NCBI RefSeq assembly: GCF_002811945.1
Contig: NZ_NPDX01000001.1
Span: forward strand, 2,024,661 to 2,088,660
DNA length: 64,000 nucleotides
Direction: 5' to 3'
Source of the DNA: Leptospira harrisiae
GTDB taxonomy: Bacteria > Spirochaetota > Leptospiria > Leptospirales > Leptospiraceae
A model generated the notes under the pieces. It had not been told where the DNA came from. It did no database searches and saw only the letters and a program-made list of their open reading frames with translations. Below are positions 37,946 through 46,870 of this stretch, piece after piece. The translations under genes were made by a program, and so were the position numbers. The stretch's first letter is position 1, and every line of letters begins with the position of its first letter.

Positions 37946-39772
37946 TTAGATTCGGTGAAACATGGTTTCTAGATCTTTTCTTGTGAGTTTGATAAGAGTC
38001 GGCCGACCATGAGGGCAAAGAGAAGGGTTTTCACAGTAGGACAACCTTTGTAATAGTTCCCCAATGATGGGATCCGAGACCTGGTCCCCTTTTTTGATGG
38101 CCGACCTGCAGGCCACACATTTGGCCATTTCATCATAAAGTTCTTTGTCTTCCGGGTCTTTTTGTTTGAACCTTTCCCATAAATCCAAAATGGTTTCGGT
38201 TTCTTTACCGGGATCGATATAGGATGGCACTTCACGGATGAGAATGGTTCCTCCAGAAAATGGTTCGAGGCTGATCCCGAGTTCGGAAAACCGATCTTTC
38301 TCTTCTAACATTTCTTCCGCTTCTTCCTTCGTCAGTTCCAAACGAATCGGTGTGAGTAGGCTTTGGGATTTATACGCTTTGGATTTTAAGTCTCGCAAAA
38401 CTTCTTCGTAACGAATCCTTTCATGGGCCGTATGTTGGTCGATGATATAAAGTCCATCCTCTGCCTCAGCCAAGATAAAGGTCTCAAATAAAACCCCGTA
38501 GTGTTTTTTCGGGACAAACAAATTGTGTTTGGTAAGATTCTCACCTAATAAGTGCAAGTTGGTTCCAGCCCCAATTCCTTCCAAAGAAAAACCTTGTCTT
38601 CCTTCAATGGAACTTGGACCAATGAGGGACTCACCCTCTGTTTGGAGATTCCCAAACATCCCTTGGCCTGCACCAAACCCAAAACCAGGACCACCAAATC
38701 CAGATCCGAAAGATGATTCCCCTCCCCGATTTTCATAGGGGATTGGCATAGAAAGTCTACGGCGCATTTCTAAAAATTCCACAGGGGTGGAGGTTCGTAA
38801 AACTTCAGTGATCCCTTGGAAAAGAATTCCTGTGATGGTTTCTTCTGATAAAAACCGAACTTCCTTTTTCTGTGGGTGGACATTCACATCCACAAATTCA
38901 CGAGGAAGATCAAAGAATAAAAAGGCATAGGGAAAGGCACCGCTAGGAAGGAGCTCTCCATAACAACGTTTGAGAATTTGAGCCGAAAATTTTAATTCCA
39001 CAGAACGATTGTTCACAAAGAAAAATTGTCCCGTGCGGGATGATTTATAAAAATCAGGATGGGAGATCCAACCACGAAGGGTCATACCGTTGCGACTGGA
39101 ATTCACTGGCAAAAGATGGTCACGTAAGTTTTCGCCGTAAACAGATAACACTCGTTCGAGGCCGTCTTCGGGAACTACATTCAAAACTTCCTTTCCATTC
39201 TGCAAATACCGAAACCCAATTTTTGGTTCGGAGACCGCCATGGTTTGTACTCGGGCCCTGTTTTTTTTCTCTTCTCCGGTTTCGGTTTTTAAGAATTTCC
39301 GCCTAACAGGCGTATTATAAAACAAATCTTTGATTTCAATTTTGGTTCCAATAAAAAAAGGAATCTCCTCTTCCGAAACAATTTTCCCTTCCTCGACTGT
39401 CACACGGTAGGCAGTGCGGTTTCCCTCTGTTCCCGATTCCAAAACCATCCGAGATACAGAAGCAATGGAGGCAAGAGCCTCTCCCCGAAACCCAAAGGTA
39501 AAGAGATGTTCTAAGTCATGGAAATCTTGGATTTTGGAAGTGGCGTAACGTTTGATGGCAAGAGGTAAATCTTCTTTTTGGATTCCATGTCCATTGTCGG
39601 AAACAAGGATGCGACCGAATCCGGCGGAATCAGTGGCTATTTCGATTTTGGTAGCACCGGCATCGATGGAATTTTCGATGAGTTCTTTAAGAATCGAATG
39701 GGTAGATTCAATCACTTCTCCGGCGGCAATTTGGTTGATTAAGTCCGCCGAAAGTGAATGAATGATGCCCAT
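37946..39772 (-). CDS. mutL: DNA mismatch repair protein MutL
   Basis: 608 residues. N-terminal GHKL ATPase motifs: [26 protein letters not shown]. The linker (about 350-415) is glycine-rich. The C-terminal endonuclease motif [13 protein letters not shown] and the zinc sites CVACRSAIK and CPHGRPT are present, so this is a nicking-type MutL that does not need MutH. Links MutS to excision in mismatch repair. Confidence 0.96.
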   Translation of the reverse strand: MGIIHSLSADLINQIAAGEVIESTHSILKELIENSIDAGATKIEIATDSAGFGRILVSDNGHGIQKEDLPLAIKRYATSKIQDFHDLEHLFTFGFRGEALASIASVSRMVLESGTEGNRTAYRVTVEEGKIVSEEEIPFFIGTKIEIKDLFYNTPVRRKFLKTETGEEKKNRARVQTMAVSEPKIGFRYLQNGKEVLNVVPEDGLERVLSVYGENLRDHLLPVNSSRNGMTLRGWISHPDFYKSSRTGQFFFVNNRSVELKFSAQILKRCYGELLPSGAFPYAFLFFDLPREFVDVNVHPQKKEVRFLSEETITGILFQGITEVLRTSTPVEFLEMRRRLSMPIPYENRGGESSFGSGFGGPGFGFGAGQGMFGNLQTEGESLIGPSSIEGRQGFSLEGIGAGTNLHLLGENLTKHNLFVPKKHYGVLFETFILAEAEDGLYIIDQHTAHERIRYEEVLRDLKSKAYKSQSLLTPIRLELTKEEAEEMLEEKDRFSELGISLEPFSGGTILIREVPSYIDPGKETETILDLWERFKQKDPEDKELYDEMAKCVACRSAIKKGDQVSDPIIGELLQRLSYCENPSLCPHGRPTLIKLTRKDLETMFHRI

Positions 39773-39813
39773 AGGACAATCATGGGATAGGGAACCTCCC
39801 TATCCAGAAAAAA

Positions 39814-40188
39814 TTACTTAGAGTGGCAGGAAGAACAGGTGCCTGAAACCACGATATCAACATGTTTCACCTGAAATCCTAATCCTTGCCAATCGGTGTC
39901 AGCACTGAGTTTTAATGGAGCCACGTCCAAAATGTTTCCACACTCGCTGCAAAGCAAATGGGAGTGGTCGTCCAAAAATGCATCGTAACGGACCGAATCC
40001 GATTCAATATTCAGTTTGTTCACCATCTTGTGTTCTACCAAGTATTCCAAAGAATTGTAGACAGTGGCAAAACTAATTTTGTCAGCCTTTCCACGAACGG
40101 ATTCAAAAACCATCTTTGCTGTAGGGTGGTCTTTTCTTTCTTTTAGGTCATTGAAAATTAGTTCTCTATGTTTTGTGAGTGCTTTCAT
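39814..40188 (-). CDS. Fur/PerR-family metalloregulator
   Basis: 124 residues. N-terminal winged helix (ISFATVYNSLEYLVEHKMVNKL) and a structural zinc site of C80/C83 (CSECG) and C118/C121 (CSSC). The DDHSHLLC segment holds the regulatory metal histidines; a PerR-like peroxide sensor is more likely than iron-sensing Fur, but the sequence alone does not settle it. Divergent from the flavin reductase gene. Confidence 0.9.
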   Translation of the reverse strand: MKALTKHRELIFNDLKERKDHPTAKMVFESVRGKADKISFATVYNSLEYLVEHKMVNKLNIESDSVRYDAFLDDHSHLLCSECGNILDVAPLKLSADTDWQGLGFQVKHVDIVVSGTCSSCHSK

Positions 40189-40265
40189 ATTATTGCCCTA
40201 CCCCTAAATCATTCGCAAATTATCAAAGGGTCAAATGGAATTTGGTTTTTAGAATCCTTCCAGAA

Positions 40266-40281
40266 ATTGATATTTGTCAAT
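40266..40281. promoter_or_regulatory. short inverted repeat between Fur-like and flavin reductase genes
   Basis: ATTGA-N6-TCAAT lies just before the flavin reductase ribosome-binding site. It may be an operator for the divergent regulator, but it is short. Confidence 0.3.
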
Positions 40282-40292
40282 ACGGAGCCTTT

Positions 40293-40772
40293 ATGCCAGC
40301 ATCCATCGACAAGTTTAAATCTTCACTTTCGCTTTGGGCGAGTGGAGTGTGTGTGATTACTTATGAATCCACAGAAAAAAAAGGAGGAATTACTGTTTCT
40401 AGTTTTTCTTCTGTCTCCCTCGAACCGCCGTTAGTTTTATTCTGTTTGGCCAAAGATTCCAGTGCCAAAGAACCCATCGAAAAAGCGGGAAACTTCGTGG
40501 TGAATATTCTTTCTTCCGAACAAAAACAAATTTCCGCTGATTTTGCTTCTGGTTCCCTGGACAAAGCGGTTGTTTTGGAAGGACTAAAACCAGGAACTCT
40601 TTCCACAGGTGCCCCAGTTTTACCGGATTCGTTGGCCTCACTTGACTGTACAGTGAACCAAACTATCGATGCGGGGGACCATTGGATCCTCATCGGTCTT
40701 GTGGAAGCAGTGGTCACCAGAGAAGGTTCTCCTCTCCTCTACTTCAATCGCAATTATAGGGAACTCGTTTAA
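40293..40772 (+). CDS. flavin reductase-like FMN-binding protein
   Basis: About 159 residues from ATG 40293 (GGAG upstream). Family motifs: LWASGVCVITYE, TVSSFSSVSLEPPLVLFCLAKDSSA, FVVNILSSEQ. Split-barrel flavin:NAD(P)H oxidoreductase. Reduces FMN, perhaps for iron release or a monooxygenase partner. It is 9 bp upstream of purL. Confidence 0.88.
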   Translation: MPASIDKFKSSLSLWASGVCVITYESTEKKGGITVSSFSSVSLEPPLVLFCLAKDSSAKEPIEKAGNFVVNILSSEQKQISADFASGSLDKAVVLEGLKPGTLSTGAPVLPDSLASLDCTVNQTIDAGDHWILIGLVEAVVTREGSPLLYFNRNYRELV

Positions 40773-40781
40773 GGAATCAGT

Positions 40782-43028
40782 ATGGAAAAAGAGAAAGTGA
40801 ATCTGGAAGATGCAAAAGAACACGGACTTACAGAAACTGAATTTGTAGAGATCCAAAAGATCTTAGGAAGAATGCCCAACTCCACAGAACTGGGAATTTT
40901 CTCCGCCATGTGGTCGGAACACTGCTCTTATAAAAATTCAATTTTAAAATTAAAAACTCTTCCGACAAAGTCGGATAAACTCCTCGCTCAGGCAGGGGAA
41001 GAAAATGCAGGAGCCATGGACATTGGGGATGGACTTGCCGTAGTCTTCAAAATCGAAAGTCACAACCATCCAACCGCTGTAGAACCTTACCAAGGTGCGG
41101 CCACTGGTGTTGGTGGAATTATGCGAGATATTTTTACGATGGGTGCAAGACCCATCACTTCTCTCAACTCACTCAGGTTTGGTGATCCAAAAGAAGCACG
41201 TAACAAGTATTTACTCACTCGTGCCGTGAAAGGGATCGGAGACTATGGCAACTCTCTTGGGATTGCAGTAGGTGGTGGAGAACTATTCATCCATCCCACG
41301 TTTACCAAAAATCCACTGGTGAATGCAATGACAGTGGGAATTGCTCGTCATGACCAAATGGCTTCTGCTTCTACCAAAGGAAAAGTAGGATACAAAGTGT
41401 ACATCGTGGGTGCCACAACGGGACGAGACGGAATCCACGGTGCCAGTTTTGCTTCCAAAGACCTCACCAAAGAATCGGAAGAGAAAAGATCTGCTGTGCA
41501 AGTGGGTGATCCCTTTATGGAAAAACTTCTAATGGAAGCATCCCTGGAAGCCATCCAAAAGAACCTCCTTGTGGGAATCCAAGACATGGGTGCTGCCGGA
41601 ATTTCTTGTGCGACTTCAGAGATGAGTGCCAAAGGTAAAACTGGAATGGATGTGGACTTAGACAAAGTCCCTCTTCGTGAATCGGATATGAATGCTTACG
41701 AAATTATGTTATCCGAATCCCAAGAACGAATGCTTGTCATTCCTGAAACGGGAAAAGAAGAAGAACTTGTTTCTATCTTTCATAAATGGGGACTGAACGC
41801 CGTGGAGATTGGAACCGTTACCGGTGACGGAATCCTTCGGATTAGAAAGGATGGAAAACTCAAAGCCGAAATCCCTGCTGACTCACTGGTCCTTGGTGGT
41901 GGTGCTCCCAGGTATGTGAGAGAAGAAAAAAGACCGGCTTACCTGGATGAGGTGACAAAGTTTGATCCAACAAAAATTAATGACTTATCCAAAGACACTG
42001 TTTCCCAAACCTTAAATACCCTTCTCTCTTCTTTAAATATCAGCTCCAGACGACCTCTCTACGAACAGTATGATACAGAAGTGGGACTTGTGAAAGTGGT
42101 AGAGCCGGGAGAAGACGGAGGCCTTGTGCGGATTCCTGGAACTAAAAAAGGAATCGCTGTCGCCACAGATTGTAACTCTCGTTATACGTATCTAAATCCA
42201 TACGAAGGGGCACAAATTGCTGTTTGTGAATCGGCAAGAAACGTGGCATCTACAGGTGCAGAACCTTACGGGGTCACAAACAACCTGAACTTTGGAAACC
42301 CTTACATCCCAGAAAACTATTATATCTTTAGCGAATGTGTGAGAGGACTTGGGGATGCATGCCGGTTCCTTGGACTTCCTGTGACTGGTGGAAACGTATC
42401 CTTCTACAATGAATCTCCCGAAGGCCCAGTATTCCCAACACCTACCATTGGTATGGTGGGAGTGATTGATGACGTAGCAAAAGGACTTCACACCTACCCG
42501 CGGACAGAAGAAGAAGTTCTGTATGCCCTTGTGGGAGAATTCCAACCTACGATTTCAGCCTCCGAATACCTTTACCGGTTTCATGGTCTAGATACGGGAA
42601 AAATTCCAAACATTTCTCTCGCCAAAGAAAAAGCAAGTATTGATACACTCATCTCTTGCCGAAAAGAAGGACTTCTTACTTCCGCCAAAGATCTGTCACT
42701 CGGTGGACTCCTTGTAGCACTTGCAAAAATTGTAATCTCGGGTAACAAAGGTTTGGAAGTAAACCTAGAAGGGTTACAAAAAAGTTTTTCTCGCCTCGAC
42801 GAACTTTGTTTTGGTGAAACGGGAGCATCCTTTGTGATCAGTTTCCTTGCGAAAGACGAAGAAAAAGTCAAAGAAAAATATACGAAAGCAGGACTAGGTT
42901 TTACAACTTTAGGTAAATCCAATTCTAAATCGGCTCTTTCTGTCAAAGGAAATGGATTCCAATGGGAATGGACTGCAAAGTCCTTAGAAACAGAATTTGA
43001 ATCTGGTCTAAAAACCTATTTCGAATAG
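40782..43028 (+). CDS. purL: phosphoribosylformylglycinamidine synthase subunit PurL
   Basis: 748 residues, the small PurL form that needs PurQ and PurS. Motifs: MWSEHCSYKNS, FKIESHNHPTAVEPYQGAATGVGGIMRDIFTMGARP, and the second-half LCFGETGASFVISF. ATP-dependent step four of purine synthesis. purQ and purS are not in the window. Confidence 0.97.
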   Translation: MEKEKVNLEDAKEHGLTETEFVEIQKILGRMPNSTELGIFSAMWSEHCSYKNSILKLKTLPTKSDKLLAQAGEENAGAMDIGDGLAVVFKIESHNHPTAVEPYQGAATGVGGIMRDIFTMGARPITSLNSLRFGDPKEARNKYLLTRAVKGIGDYGNSLGIAVGGGELFIHPTFTKNPLVNAMTVGIARHDQMASASTKGKVGYKVYIVGATTGRDGIHGASFASKDLTKESEEKRSAVQVGDPFMEKLLMEASLEAIQKNLLVGIQDMGAAGISCATSEMSAKGKTGMDVDLDKVPLRESDMNAYEIMLSESQERMLVIPETGKEEELVSIFHKWGLNAVEIGTVTGDGILRIRKDGKLKAEIPADSLVLGGGAPRYVREEKRPAYLDEVTKFDPTKINDLSKDTVSQTLNTLLSSLNISSRRPLYEQYDTEVGLVKVVEPGEDGGLVRIPGTKKGIAVATDCNSRYTYLNPYEGAQIAVCESARNVASTGAEPYGVTNNLNFGNPYIPENYYIFSECVRGLGDACRFLGLPVTGGNVSFYNESPEGPVFPTPTIGMVGVIDDVAKGLHTYPRTEEEVLYALVGEFQPTISASEYLYRFHGLDTGKIPNISLAKEKASIDTLISCRKEGLLTSAKDLSLGGLLVALAKIVISGNKGLEVNLEGLQKSFSRLDELCFGETGASFVISFLAKDEEKVKEKYTKAGLGFTTLGKSNSKSALSVKGNGFQWEWTAKSLETEFESGLKTYFE

Positions 43029-43060
43029 ACAAATCTATTTTTTTTTAGAGGATAGGCCGA

Positions 43061-44347
43061 ATGCGCCTATCCTTCTATTCCTTTGTTTTATTATTACTTT
43101 GTATCCAATGTACAAGTATCGCCAAACGGCAAGAATATGAAGATTCCCTTCGTGCTTACAAAAAAGCAAATTTAGAAAAGGCTATTGATTACCTTCCCAC
43201 AGAAGAAAAGAAAGGTTTTATTGCTGTTCTCGAAAAAGCACACTTAGGATTTTTAAAAGGGGAAACAAACTACAAAACCTTAGAAAAAATTGCAGAAGAA
43301 AGTAAGGAACGCCTTCGTTTCAGTGCCTCAAGATCCCTAAAATCTTTTTTTTATCTGGAAACTGAGGAAGGATACTACGCTTCTGAAGCAGAAATTATTT
43401 ACCTTCACATCCTCCTTGGTTTGTATTATGTAAGAGCAGGAGAAATTGATAAGGGAAAAATCCAAGCACGTTTCGCCGGGAACTTACTCAGTGGAGAATG
43501 GAGTGCGGAAGGTCAATTTGATGACCCCACCTTACGTCTATTACTTGCTTCGCTTTGGCTCTCCACAGGTTCCATTGATGAGGCAAAGGTTGATTTCAGA
43601 AAAGCGAGCCAACTCAAACCCCATTCTGCCGCTCTTCGCGCAATGGCAAATGAAAGGTACGATAAAAACGAAGAATTCATTTTGATTTTTGGTGGCCCTG
43701 GTGCGGAGCCAGAAATGGACCCATCCGTAAACCTAAACTTCATTCGAGGCCTAAGAAACCTCAAATTCCGCCAAACAGGAAAACAATCCCCTCTCACAAT
43801 CGTCGATGGTGTTCAAAAAACAAGTCTCGTTTTAGAAAAAGATACTCTGAGTTGGTACGAACGCCACCTAACTCGTGATAATGAAATCTCAGAACTCATC
43901 CAAGATTCGAGATACTTTCAGCTTGTTTCTGCCAGTGCCTTAAAAGAAGGAACCAAGGGAACGGTGAAAGTCACAGGTGCCATCCTTGCAAGTGCTACCA
44001 TTGTTGCCCTTGGTGCTGGTGTTGTGTATGCTGGTGTCAAAGTGAACTCTGGAGAATTGAGTGGGCTCGGGGTTGCCACTATGTATGCGGGTTTCAAACT
44101 CGGTGCAGAGTGGATTGAAACTTCTTACGATGATGCGAGAAGGAATATGAGAAAAGATTTAGATGTCTCCGATGAATATCGTTATGTTCGTTTTTTTCCA
44201 GAATATGTTTGGATAGGAAAGTCAAAGTCAGCTCTAATTTCACCAAAACTCCAGATGAATCCTGAAACCTTACCTTATACGTTAAGTCCCGCTATGGGAA
44301 AAGTAAAAGTTCGGTTTGGTTTTTTCCCTGACAATCAAAGGCCATAA
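43061..44347 (+). CDS. lipoprotein of the COG3014-like family
   Basis: 428 residues. Lipobox IQC after a hydrophobic core. N-terminal helical TPR-like repeats (about 30-180), then FILIFGGPGAEPEMD..GLRNLKFRQTGKQSPLTIV, and a glycine/alanine-rich hydrophobic segment (about 305-335). Such proteins are often in envelope operons; exact role unknown. Overlaps the convergent LpoB-like gene by 13 bp. Confidence 0.75.
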   Translation: MRLSFYSFVLLLLCIQCTSIAKRQEYEDSLRAYKKANLEKAIDYLPTEEKKGFIAVLEKAHLGFLKGETNYKTLEKIAEESKERLRFSASRSLKSFFYLETEEGYYASEAEIIYLHILLGLYYVRAGEIDKGKIQARFAGNLLSGEWSAEGQFDDPTLRLLLASLWLSTGSIDEAKVDFRKASQLKPHSAALRAMANERYDKNEEFILIFGGPGAEPEMDPSVNLNFIRGLRNLKFRQTGKQSPLTIVDGVQKTSLVLEKDTLSWYERHLTRDNEISELIQDSRYFQLVSASALKEGTKGTVKVTGAILASATIVALGAGVVYAGVKVNSGELSGLGVATMYAGFKLGAEWIETSYDDARRNMRKDLDVSDEYRYVRFFPEYVWIGKSKSALISPKLQMNPETLPYTLSPAMGKVKVRFGFFPDNQRP

Positions 44348-44898
44348 CCTTCCACTCTACTTTTTTTTAAAAAGTTGGTTTGTTCCGACCAAACAATTTG
44401 ATTGGTTTCCAAACTCACAAGAAAAAGTGTCACAGTGATGTATTGGATGCGAGACCCGGATTCGAAATTCACCACTTCATTAATTTCACCTTTGATTTTA
44501 TGGGAAGGTGATTTAAACTTTCCTACCGCCAAACGAGAATCAGCTGAAACCATTCCCGTTTTCCCAAATGCCATTTCAGCGGTTGCCTCTTCACGGATGG
44601 AAGTATCTACAAACGGCACCTTATCTTTTGTTAGTTGGTTTAAAATTTCGTTGCTGATAAGTTTTGTATCAATATGTTCTGATGTGGAATTTTGGATTGC
44701 CTTCCATTCCAAATACCCGGTCTTCAAATCGGACTTATAATATGTAGATAAGGAATGGCTCATACTGCGAGCTGTTTCTTTGACTTCCAATACTCCCCAT
44801 TGTTTGGTCGCCTTTGCTTTGTCTATTTTTTGATAGGAAACACTAGAGCAACTAACAAATAAAAACGAGACAAAAATGGAAAAAAATAAAATGCGCAT
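44335..44898 (-). CDS. LpoB-like lipoprotein
   Basis: About 187 residues. I place the start at MRILFFSIFVSFLFVSC (44898), which gives a lipobox FVSC; the longer ORF start at 45090 crosses non-coding DNA. C-terminal GEINEVVNFESGSRIQYITVTLFLVSLETNQIVWSEQ matches LpoB/PBP-activator-type domains. Possibly activates a peptidoglycan synthase. Confidence 0.78.
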   Translation of the reverse strand: MRILFFSIFVSFLFVSCSSVSYQKIDKAKATKQWGVLEVKETARSMSHSLSTYYKSDLKTGYLEWKAIQNSTSEHIDTKLISNEILNQLTKDKVPFVDTSIREEATAEMAFGKTGMVSADSRLAVGKFKSPSHKIKGEINEVVNFESGSRIQYITVTLFLVSLETNQIVWSEQTNFLKKSRVEGYGL

Positions 44899-44927
44899 TG
44901 GGGAGAGTTTGGTGGGGGATCGGGAGT

Positions 44928-44955
44928 TTGGCAAGAAAGATTGTGCGAATATAGT
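44928..44955 (+). promoter_or_regulatory. strong sigma-70 type promoter with no following ORF
   Basis: TTGGCA (44928-44933), 16 bases, TATAGT (44950-44955). It points away from the LpoB-like gene and toward the hairpin/terminator stretch. Confidence 0.6.
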
Positions 44956-44960
44956 ATCCC

Positions 44961-45098
44961 CGCCCGACTTTGGGTGGGGAACTAGACCCGCCACCCAATG
45001 GTTCACACTTACCACGAGTGGCCAAAACTTGCCACTTCGATTCGACATCTCAAAAAAAAAATGATTCAAAAAGTTCATACTTTGGATCATTTTTTTTT
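44961..45098 (+). ncRNA. candidate small RNA (~138 nt)
   Basis: Downstream of the promoter at 44928-44955 come a 9-bp stem (TCCCCGCCC / GGGTGGGGA), a competing stem (GGGTGG / CCACCC), a 6-bp stem (AGTGGC / GCCACT) and then a Rho-independent terminator: ATGATTCAAA / TTTGGATCAT with a 10-base loop and eight or more T. No ORF. Could be a trans-acting sRNA or an attenuator leader. Confidence 0.55.
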
Positions 45099-45104
45099 GT
45101 TTTG

Positions 45105-45222
45105 GGCGCCTCCACTCTGTTAGTGGAGATGACTCTTTGCAAAAAGGACCGGGTCATTCCGGGGTCCGCATTCGCTCCCGTCTGCCAAAGGCAGACCAAG
45201 CCCTCCATACCCCTGGCGTAAA
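45105..45222. repeat. GC-rich multi-hairpin element of unknown kind
   Basis: Much more GC-rich than its surroundings. Three stems in a row: CTCCACT / AGTGGAG (loop CTGTT), GGACC / GGTCC, and GTCTGCC / GGCAGAC (loop AAA). No ORF. May be a dispersed repeat or the processed end of a structured RNA. It does not share the array palindromes' end cores. Confidence 0.45.
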
Positions 45223-45312
45223 AGATCCCCTCGCATTTTAAAAATTGTCAACTTTCACCTCAAATATTGTCTTGAATCTTTCCTCTCGTTTGCGAAACTT
45301 CTGGATTAAATC

Positions 45313-45690
45313 ATGGGTAAATTTTTAATTCGTTTCAGCCTTTTTCTCGTCCTCCTCGCCATTCTATTTGCGGGTTACACTTGGCTCACTCTCCGGTGGA
45401 GTTACTCTGAGGGAGACCGTGCCGGATACATTCAAAAACTTTCCAAAAAAGGTTGGGTTTGCAAAACTTGGGAAGGGGAAATGGCCCTTGTCACAATGCC
45501 AGGAACGATGACAGAAAAGTTCTTCTTCAGTGTTCGAGATGAAGCCATTGCGGAACAACTGAATGGTTCCATTGGCAAACGAGTTGTTTTAGAATACGAA
45601 GAACATGTTGGAGTTCCCTTCAGCTGTTTTGCGGAAACTAGTTACTTTGTGACCGGAATCAAAACGGTCCAAGAAGTTCCTCCTCTCTAA
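45313..45690 (+). CDS. membrane-anchored conserved hypothetical
   Basis: 125 residues. One N-terminal helix (about 6-27), then the motif SYSEGDRAGYIQKLSKKGWVCKTWEGEM, seen in a widespread small family of unknown function sometimes mislabelled as 6-phosphogluconate dehydrogenase. Monocistronic. Confidence 0.75.
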   Translation: MGKFLIRFSLFLVLLAILFAGYTWLTLRWSYSEGDRAGYIQKLSKKGWVCKTWEGEMALVTMPGTMTEKFFFSVRDEAIAEQLNGSIGKRVVLEYEEHVGVPFSCFAETSYFVTGIKTVQEVPPL

Positions 45691-45705
45691 GTTCTGGTTC
45701 TTTTT

Positions 45706-45734
45706 TCTCTAGAGGCCCCAAAAGCCTCTAGAGA
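45706..45734. other. 11-bp perfect inverted repeat
   Basis: TCTCTAGAGGC / GCCTCTAGAGA with loop CCCAAAA, 16 bp after the 125-aa gene stop. T run is on the 5' side only, so it is not a canonical terminator on either strand. Nothing else was seen in 45735-45959. Confidence 0.55.
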
Positions 45735-45959
45735 TGCACGATTGTCATTGAATGCCATATTCTACCATTTCAATGCCCATTTCATTCTTTTATCAATTCT
45801 GATTTTCAATCACTCTTTTCATTTTTGTTCCCAACCGATATCAGATCCATTCGGATAGAAGAGCGAATCGGGTGCTCTTTTTTAGTAAAAAAGGTAAGTG
45901 ACTTACTTTTTCAAGCAGATGAAAAAAGAAACCCATTTACAAATTACACTTTACATATT

Positions 45960-45983
45960 TTTACTATACATATAAATAGTAAA
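45960..45983. promoter_or_regulatory. operator-like inverted repeat before the polymerase operon
   Basis: Perfect TTTACTAT-N8-ATAGTAAA ending one base before the ATG at 45985. The TATA-rich spacer overlaps a likely -10 region, so a bound repressor would block transcription. LexA-type control is a guess. Confidence 0.6.
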
Positions 45984-45984
45984 C

Positions 45985-46590
45985 ATGGATCTCACGGAAC
46001 AATCTCAAGTTTCAACCAATGTCTACGAACCCATTCAGAATTGGAACCAGAGAGATTTAGGTTTACTGACCGGAGAAAGAGGGATGTACCGGCTTGCTCA
46101 TTTTTGGCAATATGCCCTGGTTTGTTCTGGGTTCCAAGTTTTCAACCTAGACTGTGCCATTCGGTTTAATCCCTTCACCATTGCTGAAGAAACCAGGAAA
46201 CAAAATTTACAACCAGAACCATTTTTAGAACAAATTAAAGTCCAAAGAGCTTTCACCCCCTATCAAATCCTAGATGCACTTAAAATCATATTAACTTCAA
46301 AAGAAGAAAACACCATTTACTTTTTGTTAGCTCCTTGCAAACAATTTTTGGATGGGGATGTCAAAGAAGACGAGGGCCTATTTCTGTTAAACTTAATGTT
46401 ACAGTTTATAGAAAAATTTCCTAACGAAAATGTTCCACTACTCATTATCGAATCCTGGACCTATTCTCACAAAAACTTTCAAATCTTCTTTCCCAAACTA
46501 CTACGCACTACACAAAACCTGTGGGAATTAAAAACAGATAAAGGCCTTTCTCGCATTCGTACAAGAAAAACTTCAATTACAGGAATATAA
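45985..46590 (+). CDS. RecA-like fold protein without Walker A (ImuA-like)
   Basis: 201 residues. The layout LLTGERGMYRLAHFWQYALVCSGFQVFNLDCAIRFNPF resembles the core of RecA/RadA-type proteins, including a LPLLIIESW-like beta strand, but no GxxGxGKT loop is present. First of a three-gene operon with a small protein and a family-B polymerase. By analogy with ImuA it may recruit the polymerase to damage; this is inference. Confidence 0.6.
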   Translation: MDLTEQSQVSTNVYEPIQNWNQRDLGLLTGERGMYRLAHFWQYALVCSGFQVFNLDCAIRFNPFTIAEETRKQNLQPEPFLEQIKVQRAFTPYQILDALKIILTSKEENTIYFLLAPCKQFLDGDVKEDEGLFLLNLMLQFIEKFPNENVPLLIIESWTYSHKNFQIFFPKLLRTTQNLWELKTDKGLSRIRTRKTSITGI

Positions 46591-46591
46591 T

Positions 46592-46849
46592 ATGGGAAGA
46601 ACCATTGCCCCCTATTCTCGCCAGATGTTACAAATAGAAGAGAACTTATCAGACTTCCGAAGGTCTCTCCGCAAACAAGACCAAGAAATTTTTGATGATC
46701 TCATCAGAATCTCCAAATTACAAGTACAAGCTGGTGTTATGGCCTCATTACCATACCCAATCGACTCAATGATTCTATCTATGCTCATTGATTTAAAAAA
46801 AGAAGTGAACGAAACAAAGAAAAGCCTAAAAAAAATCCAAGACAAGTGA
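46592..46849 (+). CDS. small helical protein of the polymerase operon
   Basis: 85 residues, charged and helical (IEENLSDFRRSLRKQDQEIF, then a C-terminal coiled coil LKKEVNETKKSLKKIQ). It starts 1 bp after the upstream stop. Conserved position suggests a subunit of the same complex. No known domain recognised. Confidence 0.7.
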   Translation: MGRTIAPYSRQMLQIEENLSDFRRSLRKQDQEIFDDLIRISKLQVQAGVMASLPYPIDSMILSMLIDLKKEVNETKKSLKKIQDK

Positions 46850-46870
46850 GTATGATACAACAAAAAGATT

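Noticed and set aside
44899..45090. N-terminal extension of the LpoB-like protein
   Set aside because: It crosses the promoter and hairpins of the small RNA candidate and destroys the lipobox position.
45061..45098. Terminator of the LpoB-like gene
   Set aside because: The T run is on the + strand while that gene reads on the - strand and starts at 44898, so it ends some other + strand transcript.
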